A stretch of DNA of 64,000 nucleotides from Salminus brasiliensis (lineage: Eukaryota > Chordata > Actinopteri > Characiformes > Bryconidae): the NCBI RefSeq assembly GCF_030463535.1, contig NC_132892.1, positions 30,462,936-30,526,935 on the forward strand. The letters are read 5' to 3'. The translations under genes were made by a program, and so were the position numbers. Numbering within the stretch: position 1 is the first letter of the stretch; each line of letters opens with the position of its first letter. The notes under the pieces were generated by a model, which made no database searches, was not told the DNA's origin, and worked only from the letters and a program-made list of their open reading frames with translations. Of this stretch, positions 30,901-41,798 are shown one piece after another.

Positions 30901-33900
30901 CTTTCTGCTGTTGATTCAGTGTCTGTCTGTGCCGTTGATTCAGTGTCTCTCTGTGTTGTTGATTCAGTCTCTCTCTGTGCTGTTGATTCAGTGTCTGTCT
31001 GTGCCGTTGATTCAGTCTCTCTCTGTGTTGTTGATTCAGTCTCTCTCTGTGCTGTTGATTCAGTCTCTCTCTGTGCTGTTGATTCAGTGTCTGTCTGTGC
31101 CGTTGATTCAGTGTCTCTCTGTGTTGTTGATTCAGTCTCTCTCTGTTCTGTTGATTCGGTCTCTGTCTGTGCTGTTGATTCAGCGTCTGTCTGTGCTGTT
31201 GGTTCAGGCTCTCTTTCTGCTGTTGGTGGTCGAGGCTTTTGCTGTTCTGTTGCAGGTGGAGCCATCACAAATTCCTCCCATTTAAGGTGACCTCCTCCAT
31301 TCTCTTCAACCATCTTCTCCATCAGCTCCACAAGAGCAGACGGACTGCTTCCACTTCTAAAGTCAAAATGCCAGTTACTGAACTCTGCTATGATCTCATC
31401 AGAGACATTCTCTTCATCTGGATCTACACTGCTGCCGGGTTGCGTCAGCACTATGGTGTATTTACAGGCCTCCTCAGATAAAGACCGGAGGATGAAATTC
31501 AGCTGTTTCCTGTCTGCCTCAGTGAAGTCGTCTCGCTGTAGGACCAGAACTAGAACATGAGGTCCAGGAAGACACAGAGACATGCACTCTCTCACTCGCT
31601 CATCCAGTTCCTCGTTAGAGAGTTCAGTATCAAACAGGTGAGGAGTGGTGACGAGGCTGAAGCTTTTTCCCTTCACGTTTCCTCTTGCTCCCTCACTGCG
31701 GTGAGGAGGAGTTTCAGCATCGAACGCATCTCTTCCCAGAATGAAGTTTCCCACTCTTCTGTTTTCCTGGTCGTTCTTCCCCAGCAGCAGAATCTGCACT
31801 GCGTAATGACAGCGATACTCTTAAATCCACAATATTTCCCACAATTTCATGCAAATTCAAAAACACTCTAATGGTTAATGGTCCAACTTATGATTTCTGA
31901 AGAACAGAACATGTAATTGAAAGAATTCAGTGTAGTAAATCCAGAGAGTAGGAATTCAGTGTAACTTACTGAATGGAGGCTGGTTTAGACTTTGCGTCCT
32001 CCGAGGTTGTAATGGATCTGTGCCACAAACAGGAGTTACGAGTTACTTTCCCATGTACTAATGTTATGCAGCTGTGACATCTAATTCTAGGTGGAAGGCC
32101 ACATTAGGTCTCTATCTGTAAATCTAGAAGCATTCCAACAAACTCCAACAAACCAAACAGCAAATCCTTCAACATTAATATATTACTACATTACCTGAAA
32201 ATGAGCATCTGGTTATAAAGACACACATTATTAGTTAAAAACGTTCCAGTTTGCACTGAATTTCACATTCCTCCAGTGATTTCACATCTGTTTGAACTGC
32301 ACACTTCACATCAGTCTACTCCCTCTACTATAAAGTCAACACTGGTTTTGGTTTGAGCCTGTCATACCTGCCTCTGTTCTGTTCTGTCATACCTGCCACT
32401 GTTCTGTTCTGTCATACCTGCCTCTGTTCTGTTCTGTCATACCTGCCTCTGTTCTGTTCTGTCATACCTGCCACTGTTCTGTTCTGTCATACCTGCCTCT
32501 GTTCTGTTCTGTCATACCTGCCTCTGTTCTGTTCTGTCATACCTGCCTCTGTTCTGTTCTGTCATACCTGCCTCTGTTCTGTTCTGTCATGTCTGCCTCT
32601 GTTCTGTTCTGTCATGCCTGTCTCTGTTCTGTTCTGTCATGCCTGCCTCTGTTCTGTTCTGTCATACCTGCCACTGTTCTGTTCTGTCATGCCTGCCTCT
32701 GTTCTGTTCTGTCATACCTGCCTCTGTTCTGTTCTGTCATACCTGCCACTGTTCTGTTCTGTCATACCTGCCACTGTTCTGTTCTGTCATACCTGCCACT
32801 GTTCTGTTCTGTCATACCTGCCACTGTTCTGTTCTGTCATACCTGCCTCTGTTCTGTTCTGTCATACCTGCCTCTGTTCTGTTCTGTCATACCTGCCACT
32901 GTTCTGTTCTGTCATGCCTGCCACTGTTCTGTTCTGTCATACCTGCCTCTGTTCTGTTCTGTCATACCTGCCACTGTTCTGTTCTGTCATACCTGCCTCT
33001 GTTCTGTTCTGTCATACCTGCCTCTGTTCTGTTCTGTCATACCTGCCACTATTCTGTTCTGTCATACCTGCCACTGTTCTGTTCTGTCATGCCTGCCTCT
33101 GTTCTGTCATGCCTGCCACTGTTCTGTTCTGTCATACCTGCCACTGTTCTGTTCTGTTCTGTCATACCTGCCACTGTTCTGTTCTGTCCTGTCATACCTG
33201 CCACTGTTCTGTTCTGTCATACCTGCCGCTGTTCTGTTCTGTCATGTCTGCCTCTGTTCTGTTCTGTCATGTCTGCCTCTGTTCTGTTCTGTCATGCCTG
33301 CCTCTGTTCTGTTCTGTCATGCCTGCCACTGTTCTGTCATGCCTGCCACTGTTCTGTCATGCCTGCCTCTGTTCTGTTCTGTCATACTTGCCTCTGTTCT
33401 GTTCTGTCATACCTGCCTCTGTTCTGTTCTGTCATACTTGCCTCTGTTCTGTCATGTCTGCCTCTGTTTTGTGTTGCTGTGTGCTCCAAAGCTCTGTTTG
33501 CGTCTTGTCTGTCCTAGCCCTACCTGTCCATTAGTGTTTCCACCAGTGTCTCCTTTGTAACCACGCCCCCTGTTACTCTCAGGTGTTCCTCATTATCCTC
33601 TGTATAAGTTACACTTTGTTTCAGTTGTGCCTTGTCTGGTCTTGTGCATGTTTGTGTTCATGATTGTGGGCGTTCATGTTTTTGTTTGTTTTGTTTTATA
33701 TTTCTATATTAATAAATATCCTGTGTGTCCGCCTCCGTCTCCAAGTGTGAAAAACCGTGACAGAAGACCAGACCCGCAAATGGATGTAGCAGGTAATCCC
33801 TGGGCCAGATGCGCTCTTAGGAAGGAGAAAGAGCCCTTCTCCACCCGAGGCTGCAGGAGACGGTTTTCCCTGCAGGAGAGGGTTCCCGGGTTCCCGGGTC

Positions 33901-34891
33901 TCTCCCTCATTTGAAGGTTTTCCCCTATGGAATGGGGAGGACTTTGAGGCAGAGATAGGGCTTGGTGCGGTTAGTCTGAGGGCAATGTAGACAAGGCTAA
34001 CCGGGGAGCCTGGCATGAGCATCCTAGCTAGTGGGACATTTTTTACTTTCTCATGTACGTGCCCATTGCACCAGAGGAGGCTGTTTAAGCTCCAGCGTCT
34101 GTGCCCAAGGTCCCAGCTCCAGTGTCTTCGTCCAGGCCTCCTGCCTCTGTTCCTGTCCCAGCAGTGGTGTCTGCATCTGCTACAGGGCAAGCAGTGCAGG
34201 CTGCCCCTGTTTCTGTTCCGGCAGTGGTATCTGCGCCTGCTACCAGAGCCGGCCCCCAGGTCGTCTGCTCCAGTGCCTATGGCTCCCAGGTCGTCTCCCC
34301 CAGTGGCAGCGAAGAATTTGGTATGACAGCGGTTCCCAATCTTAGTCTGGAAGTAACCCTAACTCTGAATCCAAATAATCAGTTCATTAACAAGCCGTGT
34401 GTGTGTGAGAAAACCCTAAAATGTCCAGGGTGAGAAACTATGCTGTTTTATTTTTGCCTCTACTCAGGAATGATCACTCTGTGTCACCAGTGTTTGATAT
34501 TAAATGTATTTATTTATAATGTATCAGTGTTTTATTATAAAACTGTTGTTTTTACTAGTAATTACACCTGATCAAATACCACTGGCTTTAAATGATCTAA
34601 TGAACTGTGATTTATAGAAACAGGTCAGTATTAATACATTTCAGTACATTAAATAAGTAAGTAAGTAAGTAAGTAAAGTTTTCACATATAAAAGGTGCTG
34701 AATATGTGGTTAAACCTCGTATAGACTCTGGTAGTAACTCACTACTATCACTGTCTCTGTCTATAAGACACACTGCTGAACTGCATTAAACACTGGACTG
34801 GAACAGGCTTCTCTTTTTCATTACTCATTATTTTAAAATGATTTTAATTGGGTTTTACAGAAACTGGATACTTACAGATACTCGACGCCAT
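20029..34891 (-). CDS. gimap8-like: GIMAP8-like GTPase, copy B, with duplicated exon 3 (5 exons, predicted 1629 aa, four AIG1 domains)
   Basis: Inferred join: 34891-34876, 31798-30173, 28985-28317, 24553-23882, 21935-20029, total 4890 bases with stop. It differs from the other copies by an extra exon 3 about 3.8 kb upstream of the usual one. Both copies have consensus splice sites, are phase 1 to phase 1, and are open, so inclusion of both, or of either alone (1405 or 1406 aa), keeps the frame. The split codon between the two exon 3 copies reads Val (G/TG). The octapeptide array has about 43 units. The C terminus is C-V-I-L, unlike C-V-I-A in A, C and D. The introns carry far more transposon sequence than in the other copies, and the DIRS-like remnant in the 3' flank is missing, so this is the most diverged unit. 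Transcript evidence is needed to know which exon 3 is used. Confidence 0.8.
22120..22929 (+). mobile_element. LTR-like element (unit B intron 4)
   Basis: The right end is CCCTGACA (22929), with an AATAAA at 22855-22860 about 70 bp before it, as in an LTR. A possible left end, TGTTCAGG, is at 22189. Inside are direct repeats of a ~140-bp segment (GGCAAGCGAGGTACGTTCGC twice, GTTCCAAGGCAAC). No gag or pol is seen, so it is probably a solo LTR. Confidence 0.5.
23100..23660 (+). mobile_element. Tc1/mariner remnant (unit B intron 4)
   Basis: Longer version of the same remnant. It includes GGATAATGATCCAAAACATAC (the D-N-D-P-K-H-T region of Tc1 transposases) and the downstream helix region, with many stops and frame breaks. 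Confidence 0.55.
23882..24553 (-). CDS. gimap8-like: Copy B exon 3 (AIG1-2)
   Basis: 672 bases. The acceptor is CTTATTCAG/TGTCTCAG and the donor CAGAAG/GTAGGT. P-loop region: L-V-L-C-G-H-D-G-A-Q-K-A-S. The C-terminal helix reads E-I-Q-E-L-R-R-K-L-Q-S-E, as in copy C and unlike A and D (E-N-E-E-L-R-K-K). Confidence 0.85.
25040..25376 (+). mobile_element. Solo-LTR-like segment (unit B intron 3)
   Basis: Ends GGCATGACA (25376) with ATTAAA at 25313-25318. It is absent at the matching place in A, C and D (where GTAATAATATAGGG runs on toward ACGTGCATTTCC). The left boundary is uncertain. Confidence 0.45.
25440..26205 (+). repeat. Degenerate GTTGCTA repeat tract (unit B intron 3)
   Basis: Two blocks of GTTGCTA-type repeats with ~250 bp of unrelated sequence between (about 25770-26030). 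Confidence 0.65.
26330..26545 (+). mobile_element. Tc1/mariner remnant (unit B intron 3)
   Basis: A further degenerate copy with GTGACCCAAAACATATC and AACAAGCTGGGCAGTAAGAC. Confidence 0.45.
26600..27775 (+). mobile_element. Tc1-like DNA transposon, decayed and interrupted (unit B intron 3)
   Basis: The left end has GATGAAAAAAGTATTAAACACATCACC, typical of fish Tc1-like elements. The body encodes broken transposase text, and the right part has ATCAGCACGATCCCAAACACACAG (D-P-K-H-T). An LTR fragment at 27351-27545 interrupts it. Confidence 0.55.
27351..27545 (+). mobile_element. LTR fragment inserted in the Tc1-like element
   Basis: Begins TGTCTTGCCTGCC and matches the unique part of the LTR at 33455-33660 (CTGTCTGTTCTAGCCC, CCATTAGTG-like, TATAAGTACCCCTTTGTTTCAG). 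It has only one copy of the segment expanded to ~44 copies at 32360. Confidence 0.55.
27776..28060 (+). mobile_element. Retroposon related to the unit A 1068-1262 insertion
   Basis: Starts AAGTCAAGTCATGTGGCTTTTATTGTC and shares TGTCATTTCAGCT and GGGTGCAACAT with the minus strand of 1068-1262. Confidence 0.55.
28317..28985 (-). CDS. gimap8-like: Copy B extra exon 3 (AIG1-2 duplicate)
   Basis: 669 bases (223 codons), one codon shorter than the other exon 3 copies (E-N-E-L-R against E-N-E-E-L-R). The acceptor CTCATTCAG/TGTCTCAG and donor CAGAAG/GTAGGT are intact. P-loop region: L-V-L-C-G-N-D-G-V-Q-K-A-S, again without GK[S/T]. It has private changes (Q-K-R-K-V-K-Y, R-V-T-H-F-I) and no stop, so it looks maintained and not dead. 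It is followed by a tract unlike the tail seen after the other copies. Confidence 0.75.
29289..29327. repeat. Perfect 18-bp inverted repeat with 3-base loop
   Basis: TTTGTAGTAATGTTCATT, loop TTG, then the exact reverse complement. It lies in intron 2 of copy B between exon 2 and the extra exon 3, and is not seen in A, C or D. Confidence 0.9.
29360..29660 (+). repeat. Degenerate GTTGCTA repeat tract (unit B intron 2)
   Basis: Same repeat type upstream of the extra exon 3. Its presence both here and upstream of the normal exon 3 shows that the duplicated segment included part of intron 2. Confidence 0.7.
30173..31798 (-). CDS. gimap8-like: Copy B exon 2: degenerate AIG1 domain plus octapeptide array
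   Basis: 1626 bases (542 codons). The donor is AAAA/GTAAGT, stronger than GTATGT in the other copies. The AIG1 part is nearly identical to copy A. The array (30178 to about 31225) is more regular than in A: almost every unit is an eight-residue T-E-S-T-x-Q-x-[D/E], with few of the seven-residue units seen in A. The exon ends R-K-K at the donor. Confidence 0.85.
30178..31225 (-). repeat. Coding minisatellite, 24-bp unit (copy B exon 2)
   Basis: About 43 units, very uniform in length. The segment D-T-E-S-T-A-E-R-E-P-E-P-T-A-Q appears both at the array start and once inside, which marks an internal block duplication. Confidence 0.92.
32360..33465 (+). repeat. 25-bp VNTR inside the LTR
   Basis: About 44 copies of a unit reading TGTCATACCTGCCWCTGTTC plus TGTTC, with a few 20-bp and 30-bp units. 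Because 25 is not a multiple of three, the frame rotates and all three plus frames stay open for 290 to 390 codons; these are not genes. Confidence 0.95.
32360..33762 (+). mobile_element. LTR with internal 25-bp repeat expansion (unit B intron 1)
   Basis: Begins TGTCA and ends TGACA, a 5-bp inverted end. TATAAG is near 33602 and AATAAA near 33711, as in an LTR promoter and poly(A) region. Most of its length is a 25-bp tandem array at the left end. Confidence 0.65.
33763..34330 (+). mobile_element. 5' internal part of an LTR retroelement (gag-like), truncated
   Basis: Follows the LTR directly. From about 34085 a plus-strand frame is Pro/Ala/Val/Ser-rich (P-A-P-V-S-S-S-R-P-P-A-S-V-P-V-P), as in N-terminal gag regions of fish Ty3/gypsy-type elements. 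It breaks off near 34330; no pol and no second LTR are present. Confidence 0.45.
34876..34891 (-). CDS. gimap8-like: Copy B exon 1 (start codon micro-exon)
   Basis: Sixteen coding bases encoding M-A-S-S-I plus one base, then donor GTAAGT. Intron 1 of this copy is 3.1 kb rather than 1.1 to 1.4 kb because of an LTR element. TATAAA lies 83 bp upstream of the ATG. Confidence 0.8.
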
Positions 34892-34973
34892 TTCTGGGGG
34901 CTTTTGGAGCTGAAATCTAAAGTGGAATCCGGAAACTTTCAGCAGCTCCCTCTCCGAATCACAGGATCTGGTG

Positions 34974-34979
34974 TTTATA
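34974..34979 (-). promoter_or_regulatory. TATA box of copy B
   Basis: TATAAA, 83 bp upstream of the copy B ATG, in a context almost identical to copy A. The presumed leader contains GAAAGTTTCC where A has GAAACCTTCC. Confidence 0.5.
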
Positions 34980-35282
34980 GTGTAGACTATTATTTATCCT
35001 CACATTTAGTCTGAAAGCTCATCTTACATCTGACTTCTAAATATAGCGTAATCTGAAGCCCTGGGTCCGCCTCTCTGATCCAGGGTCTGTCTGTGGCTCT
35101 GTCTTCATAACTTTCATAACGACATATTCATATTTATGATCATAAATAACAGTATTGTTGAGTGTTACCTGGGTTTAAACCTACACTGGGATCAGTTCAC
35201 TCACTGTATGTGCTCCTGAGCACTTGGGGTCTACGCCTAATTCCTAAACTCCATTTCTGCGTCATTACAATTCACACATCTG

Positions 35283-35296
35283 CCACTAGATGGCGC
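35283..35296 (+). promoter_or_regulatory. CTCF-like core motif, unit B
   Basis: Same 14-base core at the same place relative to exon 1 (about 390 bp upstream of the ATG). Confidence 0.4.
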
Positions 35297-35732
35297 TATA
35301 GTATCATCAGCGGCTCTTACAGCGCTGTCTCTTTACTGATGGTTTGCCAGGTAAGTAAGGTAAGGCAAGACGACTGTAAGCACACCTTCAATTCAGATAT
35401 TTTAATATTCCAGTGAAGTACACTGAAGTTATGCAAAACTATAGTCGATATTTATCGAAATATGATATTATTTATGTAAACAAAATAGTACAGATGTAAT
35501 GTACCCTTCTCACCAACGATTGCTGTTGTTTATTCTTGTAAGAATTATTTCAGCCCTTAGATTACTGCTATAATACACAGTACACACAAATATATCATAC
35601 CATTAATTATGCTTATTCATAACACATGACATCATCTTTTGATAAATACATTAATTAATAATAAAAAGACAGAAAAAAGTATATTACTGAACATAAATAT
35701 ACTCTTAATATTATAATTAAAACGACTGGAAT

Positions 35733-35880
35733 CCAATCAGGATACTTCATACCCTTATTACTGTGATTGACAGGTGTTTGAACCAATCGGCGTCCTGTAT
35801 TGTCCCACCAACGGCCAATCGTTGGTCAAACTGAGCAGGTTCAGCTACGGGTCTGGGGAGGAGGGGGCGGGACAGGCAGT
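35733..35880 (+). promoter_or_regulatory. CCAAT/GC-box promoter block, unit B
   Basis: Same three CCAAT boxes and GC box as in unit A with few substitutions. Confidence 0.5.
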
Positions 35881-35919
35881 TCTCCAGTGTTTTGTAATTA
35901 GTCTGCGGTAGACATTTAA

Positions 35920-36186
35920 AACTACTGCGGTCATTTAGCACTCGCTGTTCCCTGTTGGTCCTTTAAAAATCTCAAATCCCTCGTTTGAAGCCAACACGGC
36001 AGCTCTGATGATCTGTAAACCATACCCCTCACCAACTACCTGGTGAAATGAGCTGAAGATCAGCGAATGAACGCAGCGGGTCACGAGCCGGAGTCTCCGT
36101 TTTTAAATGAAAGCGCTCGCGAGTTCAGTTCTGAGGTAAACCGTTGAGAACCGTTGGAGCTCCGAGCTTCGCTTAGGCTCTTTCAG
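35920..36186 (+). other. Candidate plus-strand first exon, unit B
   Basis: The ATG at 36067 has a 23-codon frame to a possible donor after 36135; the second donor TTTCAG/GTGAGA follows 36186. It differs from unit A by one Asn-to-Ser codon. The start and both donors are kept. Confidence 0.3.
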
Positions 36187-36536
36187 GTGAGACCAGTGTG
36201 TTTAATAACCCTCAATATTTACTCATATTTAATGTAGAGTTCAGCTGTTTGTGCTGCTTTTTACACAGTAACATTGGTTGAGACTGGATATGTAGAAATA
36301 CTCAAGTATTTGAACTGTTTAACGGGCTTATAAGTTACAGCTCTGTTCAGAAATCGTCAAGTAAACACAGATTTAGGAGCTGCTGGTGTTAAATATTAAA
36401 CCCACACAGATTAAGACTAATGAAACTATATATTATCATGTTTATTGAGGGAAAATCCAATGTTCAAATGAGCTCACTACAATTTCCTAATTTAACCACA
36501 TTCCTCAACGACTTCTCATCAGTCTGTTCCCACTGG

Positions 36537-37930
36537 GGTAGATGTAGTAGATGTAGTAGTAGGAGTAGTAGATGTAGATGTAGTATTAGTGGTTGACAGT
36601 AGATGTAGCTAAGAGTAGTAGTAGATGTAGTAGTAGATGTAGCTAAGAGTAGATGTAGTAGTAGTGGTAGTAGATGTAGATGTAGTAGATGTAGGAGTAG
36701 TGGTTGACAGTAGATGTAGCTAAGAGTAGATGTAGTAGTAGTGGTAGTAGATGTAGGAGTAGATGTAGCTAAGAGTAGATGTAGATGTAGTATTAGTGGT
36801 AGATGTAGTAGTAGTGGTTGACAGTAGATGTAGCTAAGAGTAGATGTAGTATTAGTAGTAGATGTAGTAGTAGATGTAGTATTAGTAGTAGATGTAGTAG
36901 TAGATGTAGTATTAGTGGTAGATGTAGTCGTAGATGTAGGAGTAGATGTAGCTAAGAGTAGATGTAGATGTAGTATTAGTGGTAGTAGTAGGAGTAGATA
37001 TAGTAGTAGTAGATGTAGTATTAGTAGTAGATGTAGTAGTAGATGTAGTATTAGTAGTAGATGTAGTAGTAGATGTAGTATTAGTGGTAGATGTAGTAGT
37101 AGATATAGGAGTAGATGTAGTAGTAGATGTAGCTAAGAGTAGATGTAGATGTAGTATTAGTGGTAGTAGTAGGAGTAGATGTAGTAGTAGTAGATGTAGT
37201 ATTAGTGGTAGATGTAGTAGTAGTGGTTGACAGTAGATGTAGTATTAGTAGTAGATGTAGTAGTAGATGTAGTATTAGTAGTAGATGTAGTAGTAGATGT
37301 AGTATTAGTGGTAGATGTAGTAGTAGATGTAGTATTAGTGGTAGATGTAGTAGTAGATGTAGTATTAGTGGTTGACAGTAGATGTAGCTAAAAGTAGATG
37401 TAGATGTAGTAGTAGTAGTAGTTTTAGTAGTAATAGATGTAGTATTAGTAGTAGTAGATGTAGGAGTAGTTTTAGTAGTAGTAGATGTAGTATTAGTAGT
37501 AGATGTAGGAGTAGTAATAGTAGTAGTGGATGTAGTAGTAGTAGATGTAGTATTAGTGGTAGATGTAGTAGTAGGAGTAGATGTAGTATTAGTAGTAGTA
37601 TTAGTAGTAGTAGATGTAGCTAGGAGTAGTAGTAGTAGTAGTAGATGTAGTATTAGTAGTAGTAGTAGTAGTAGATGTAGCTAGGAGTAGTAGTAGTAGT
37701 AGTAGATGTAGTATTAGTAGTAGTAGTAGTAGTAGTAGATGTAGCTAGGAGTAGTAGTTTTAGTTAGAAGTAGTTTTAGTAGTAGCAGTATTAGTACTAG
37801 TAGAAGTAGTATTATAAGTAGTAGTGGTAGTAAAATTAGAAGTAGTTTTAGTAGTAGCAGTAGATGTAGCTGTAGAAGTAGATGTAGTAGTAGAACAAAA
37901 AAGTAATAGTAGTAATAGTATTCGTACTTT
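36537..37930 (+). repeat. GTA/TAG minisatellite, 1.4 kb (unit B)
   Basis: Starts right after CCCACTGGGGTAGATG. The left part has GTTGACAGTAGATGTAGCTAAGAG units and the right part the TTTTAG-rich type seen in unit A. Confidence 0.95.
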
Positions 37931-37970
37931 AGGAGTTTTCTAATATTATACTACCACTTAAAATCTTAGA

Positions 37971-37978
37971 TGACGTCA
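37971..37978. promoter_or_regulatory. CRE palindrome, unit C
   Basis: TGACGTCA at the right edge of the GTA/TAG array. Confidence 0.35.
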
Positions 37979-39194
37979 GGTGGATCAGACGTCCAATGGA
38001 CCACCACCATCACTGTTTTCAGTCTACCCGAGAGGCTGGCCTGCACCTACGTCCCAGACCTTTTACTGTCATGTCACTGATGATATGTACAGCTGTGGCC
38101 CAAAAGAACCAGAGTTTGACCTCCCTGTGCCAGTACAGTTCAGAAGGAATTGTACAATTATATTACGCTTGAGTGAAACACAGACAACATTTGGAATAAA
38201 TCCATTTTTTAGTAAATTAAAAAGTGTGGACATAAAATGATTAGGAACATTATTTAAAACATACATACAGCATCCATAATGGTGATCATCTCAAATCACA
38301 GAAAAGGCTTTTTAGACTAATTAAATCATTAGTTTTAATTTTAGGGACATCTGATCACATTATTTAAACACTACTAAAATGTTCAGATTAAATAATAAGC
38401 AAACAAAATAAAGGATAAACACAGTCTGCATATACAGCAAACTGTGCCGATGAGACACAGGGTTACATATGGACAAACGAAGAGGAGGCAGGACAGATAA
38501 ACACTATAAAAGTGGAATGGATTAAAAGTATCCATTATTATTTATTGATTATGTTATAATCCATTACACATATTTATGCCATATTTGTAATATAATCAGT
38601 CATTGTTTAGGCAAACATGATTATTAAAAAGTAAACATCTTACTGATTTTAATTACACTCACCAAAAACTACCACTGGTGTGTTCAAAGAAACATGAAAT
38701 TACTGTCACACAAAAACCTTGTATCTCCATTTTTGCTGTTTTTGACTCTGTCATAATGTGAAGCAGTTGTTGTTGGTAGTAGTTCTTTACATTTGTAAGG
38801 GCTGGCTCCAGGGCTCAGCCACCTCGGGCCACCAGAGGGAGACAAAATGTATCTTCTGGAGCCAATCAAGCCCAACACCTGGGCTAAGGGCTTCATTGGG
38901 GAGAGACACAGACACACATTGCTGTCACGAGGACAGCCGGGCAAAGGGTTGAGAGCTCTTGCTCTCCCCTCATCTTTGCTCTTCCCATGACTCTTGAGTC
39001 CTCTTTAAAAAACCTGCACTCCAGTTAATTTTCTTCTGTGGGTCCTATTAACCACTAGCTCACCTAGTAAGTAGGTTGTGCTGTAACCAACACTAGGTTT
39101 GATTCCCTTCTCAGGGTGAGCCACTACAACTTTTTGTGATGAATGGACCAATAGAAATGCTCCACAATGACTTGGAATAAAATCTTTTTTTTAT
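37979..39194. other. Unit C 3' flank, no gene seen
   Basis: Same sequence as unit A 232-1679 but without the retroposon, so it is the empty-site allele. AATAAA (minus strand, about 39190-39196) is a possible distal poly(A) signal for copy C. Confidence 0.5.
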
Positions 39195-39742
39195 TGACTT
39201 CCTTTGAAGAAGAAGGAGAGCTGGGCAGGGAGGGATCAGATGGTGATGCCAAGACGAGGAAGATGACTCCACCTTTCCTTCCCAAAAGCCTAGACCTCCC
39301 AACACCGCCGACATGGGCTCTCAGGCTGACAGCAACCTGTATGAGGTGTGTAAACGGGCCGCCGCCAAACTGGCCATACCGTGGTTAGGTGCACTTAACG
39401 AAGATGGGACCTTTATGATTAAAAACAGCTCCCCCACCTCAAACCCCCTGTCAGGGCCCTGTGTAGTATATAGATAGGACAGCTGGTTTTAGGAGGTACG
39501 ATCAGCTTTTTGTGTCATAAACTCTTTTTAAAGTTACCCTTGTCTTGTCAGCGGTTGTCACACTGGATTGTGAGTGCTATTGCTGTGGCATACGAATGTA
39601 GGGCTTACAACTACAAAGGGACATGTTTGCACAATCCTACAGGCTGCATGTTTCAGGTTCATTCCTTGCCCAAGGTAATTCCCATAGTGAAACACCTCAC
39701 TCTGTTATCAAATTACCAGGAATTACGTTCAGTAACCGAAAC
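39195..39742 (+). mobile_element. DIRS-like retroelement remnant (unit C)
   Basis: Same insert as in unit A; the gag-like part is open here (M-G-S-Q-A-D-S-N-L-Y-E-V). Confidence 0.5.
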
Positions 39743-39879
39743 ATTTTTCCACCTCCTGTAAAGTTTCTATTTTTGGGAGATGAGGATTTTCATACAGATG
39801 CAGCAGACTGACATTAGGTTAGAATGGTTTTCTTGTTGCAGAGTACTACTTTTATGACTGGAGCATCATTTTGGACTTC

Positions 39880-41798
39880 TCAAGCAATCACACAATTTGA
39901 TTCAATTTTTAGTTCATCAATTTCTGCTCGTAATTTTTTAATTTTCTCACTTTTTTGACCCTCAGTGAGTTTATAGAGATTCTCCAGAAGCTCATACCGT
40001 TTCTGATGCTGTTCAGTAAACAACAGGAAGTGTTTTTGTCTTTCATTGAAGTCATTGACCTGCTCTGCCTGCTTTCTGACAATATCTTCATATTTACTCT
40101 TCATGTCCTTCATTTCCTGATCATGCTTCTTTTCCAATTCCTCACGTTCCTTCTTCTCTCTAGCCATGCTTTCTTCCTCTCTCCTCTTAATGTTCTCCTG
40201 ACATTCTCTTCGTATCTCCTCTTCTCTTTCCTGCAGTCTTTTTCTTTCTTCTTCTCTTTTCTCGTCTTCTTGTCTTCTTCTCTCCTGCTCTTCCCTCCTC
40301 ATTTTCTCCATCTCTGCTTCCATTGCACGTTTCTTTTTCTCGTACTCTTTGTCTTTTTGCTCACTTTCTTCCCTCCACTTTCGTTTCTCCTCTTCTCGCC
40401 GAAGTCTTTCTTCCTCCATATCCCTTTCAAAGTTCTCTCTCATTCTGTCTTGTTCTTCTAGTTTTGTTCGTAGTTCTTCAGCGTGTCCTTGCCTTCTCTG
40501 ACGGTCCTTTTCCTGTAGTTCCTTCATCTGTTTTTTCTTCTCGTCTTCCCATTCCCTCAGTTTACGCTTCAGGCCGTCTTGTATCTCCTTCTTCTCGTGT
40601 TCAGCCTCTTTTATTTTCCTCTCCCAAGTATGCCTCTCATCCACTTCTTCTTTTCTCCTTCTATCCTCCTCCAGATCTCTCTTTCTAATGTCTTCATCTT
40701 GTCTCTTTCTCAGATCTTCCATGGCTTGTTTTTGTTGATTTCTGAAATGTTCTTTATCTTGTTTGTATCTCTCTTCTCTCTTTTTGTCCTCCTCATCTCT
40801 GTCATTCAGCTGCTTTTCAAATTCATCTCTCTGCTTTTTATTCTCCATTTCTAACTCATTAATCCTGCTTTGCCATTTCTCCATTTGCTTTCTTATTTCT
40901 TCTGACCTCACTCTGTCCTCCATCTCCTGTTTCTTCTTTTCTATTTCATCTTTTTCCTCAAACTCTTTTTTAAGAGTTTCCATCTTTTCTCTATATTTTC
41001 TCTCTATTTGCTGTTTTTCATAATCAGCCTTTTGTTTTTCGTCCTCCAGTCTTTTCTTCAGCTCGTCCATTCCTTGGCTGTATTTGCTTTTTAGTTTCTC
41101 TTTTTCAGCTTCAATCTCTTGCTCTTTCTCTTTCAGAATTTCCTCAATTTTCTTTTTGATGGACATTTCTGCCTCTTGGAACATGCTGTTTGTAAAGAAC
41201 TGACTTGATGTGTTTGACTTCATCACAGTTTCAATCTGTATCAGTAGTTCAGAGACTTGGGTGCGGTCGTTTTTTTCTCGGTTATTGAATAACACAATCC
41301 TGTTTCCACAGTCTCTGAGCATCTTATTGACTGGCTCAATTGTACACTTCTCTATGTACTGGTTTATTGTCTGATCTTCCAGGTCATCTGCTCTAGTGAA
41401 CAGCACTATGCTGAACATTGCAGCCTTTGGACCAAAGATCTTTTTTATCAGCTCTAAAGTCTCCACATCTTCTTGGCTGATTCTTCCGATGCTCAGTACA
41501 ATGATGAACGCATGGGGTCCAGGTGCTGACATCGAGATGCACTTTACAATTTCTTGCTGTATTTCTTTTTTTGACAGTGTGGCATCAAACAGGCCTGGAG
41601 TGTCAACAACAGCAACTGCTCTCCCCAGTACCTCACCAGTTCCTTTTTGGCAAACCCTTGTCACAGAATTCATACTGGCTTCAGTAACAAATTCCTTTCT
41701 TCCCAGGATATTGTTTCCTGTTGCACTCTTTCCATTCCCAGTCTTTCCAATCAACACCACTCGTAAGCAACTGGAAACCCGTTCTTCCTCTTCATCAC
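39880..41798 (-). CDS. gimap8-like: Copy C exon 4: canonical AIG1 domain, coiled coil, CVIA end
   Basis: P-loop GKTGNGKSATGNNILG is intact (N-N in place of N-T). S-K-K-E-I-Q-Q-E-I follows the DxxG motif where the others have S-E-E-E. One codon is missing near the end (N-E-R-Q-K-H against N-E-R-Q-N-K-H). The C terminus is E-S-N-C-V-I-A. Confidence 0.9.

Noticed and set aside
32353-33560. Three overlapping plus-strand frames of 292-393 codons
   Set aside because: All three frames of a 25-bp tandem repeat are open; they are the same sequence rotated.
34933-34942. GAAAGTTTCC as an interferon-response element
   Set aside because: Lies inside the presumed leader, lacks the direct GAAA-NN-GAAA arrangement, and is altered in copy A.
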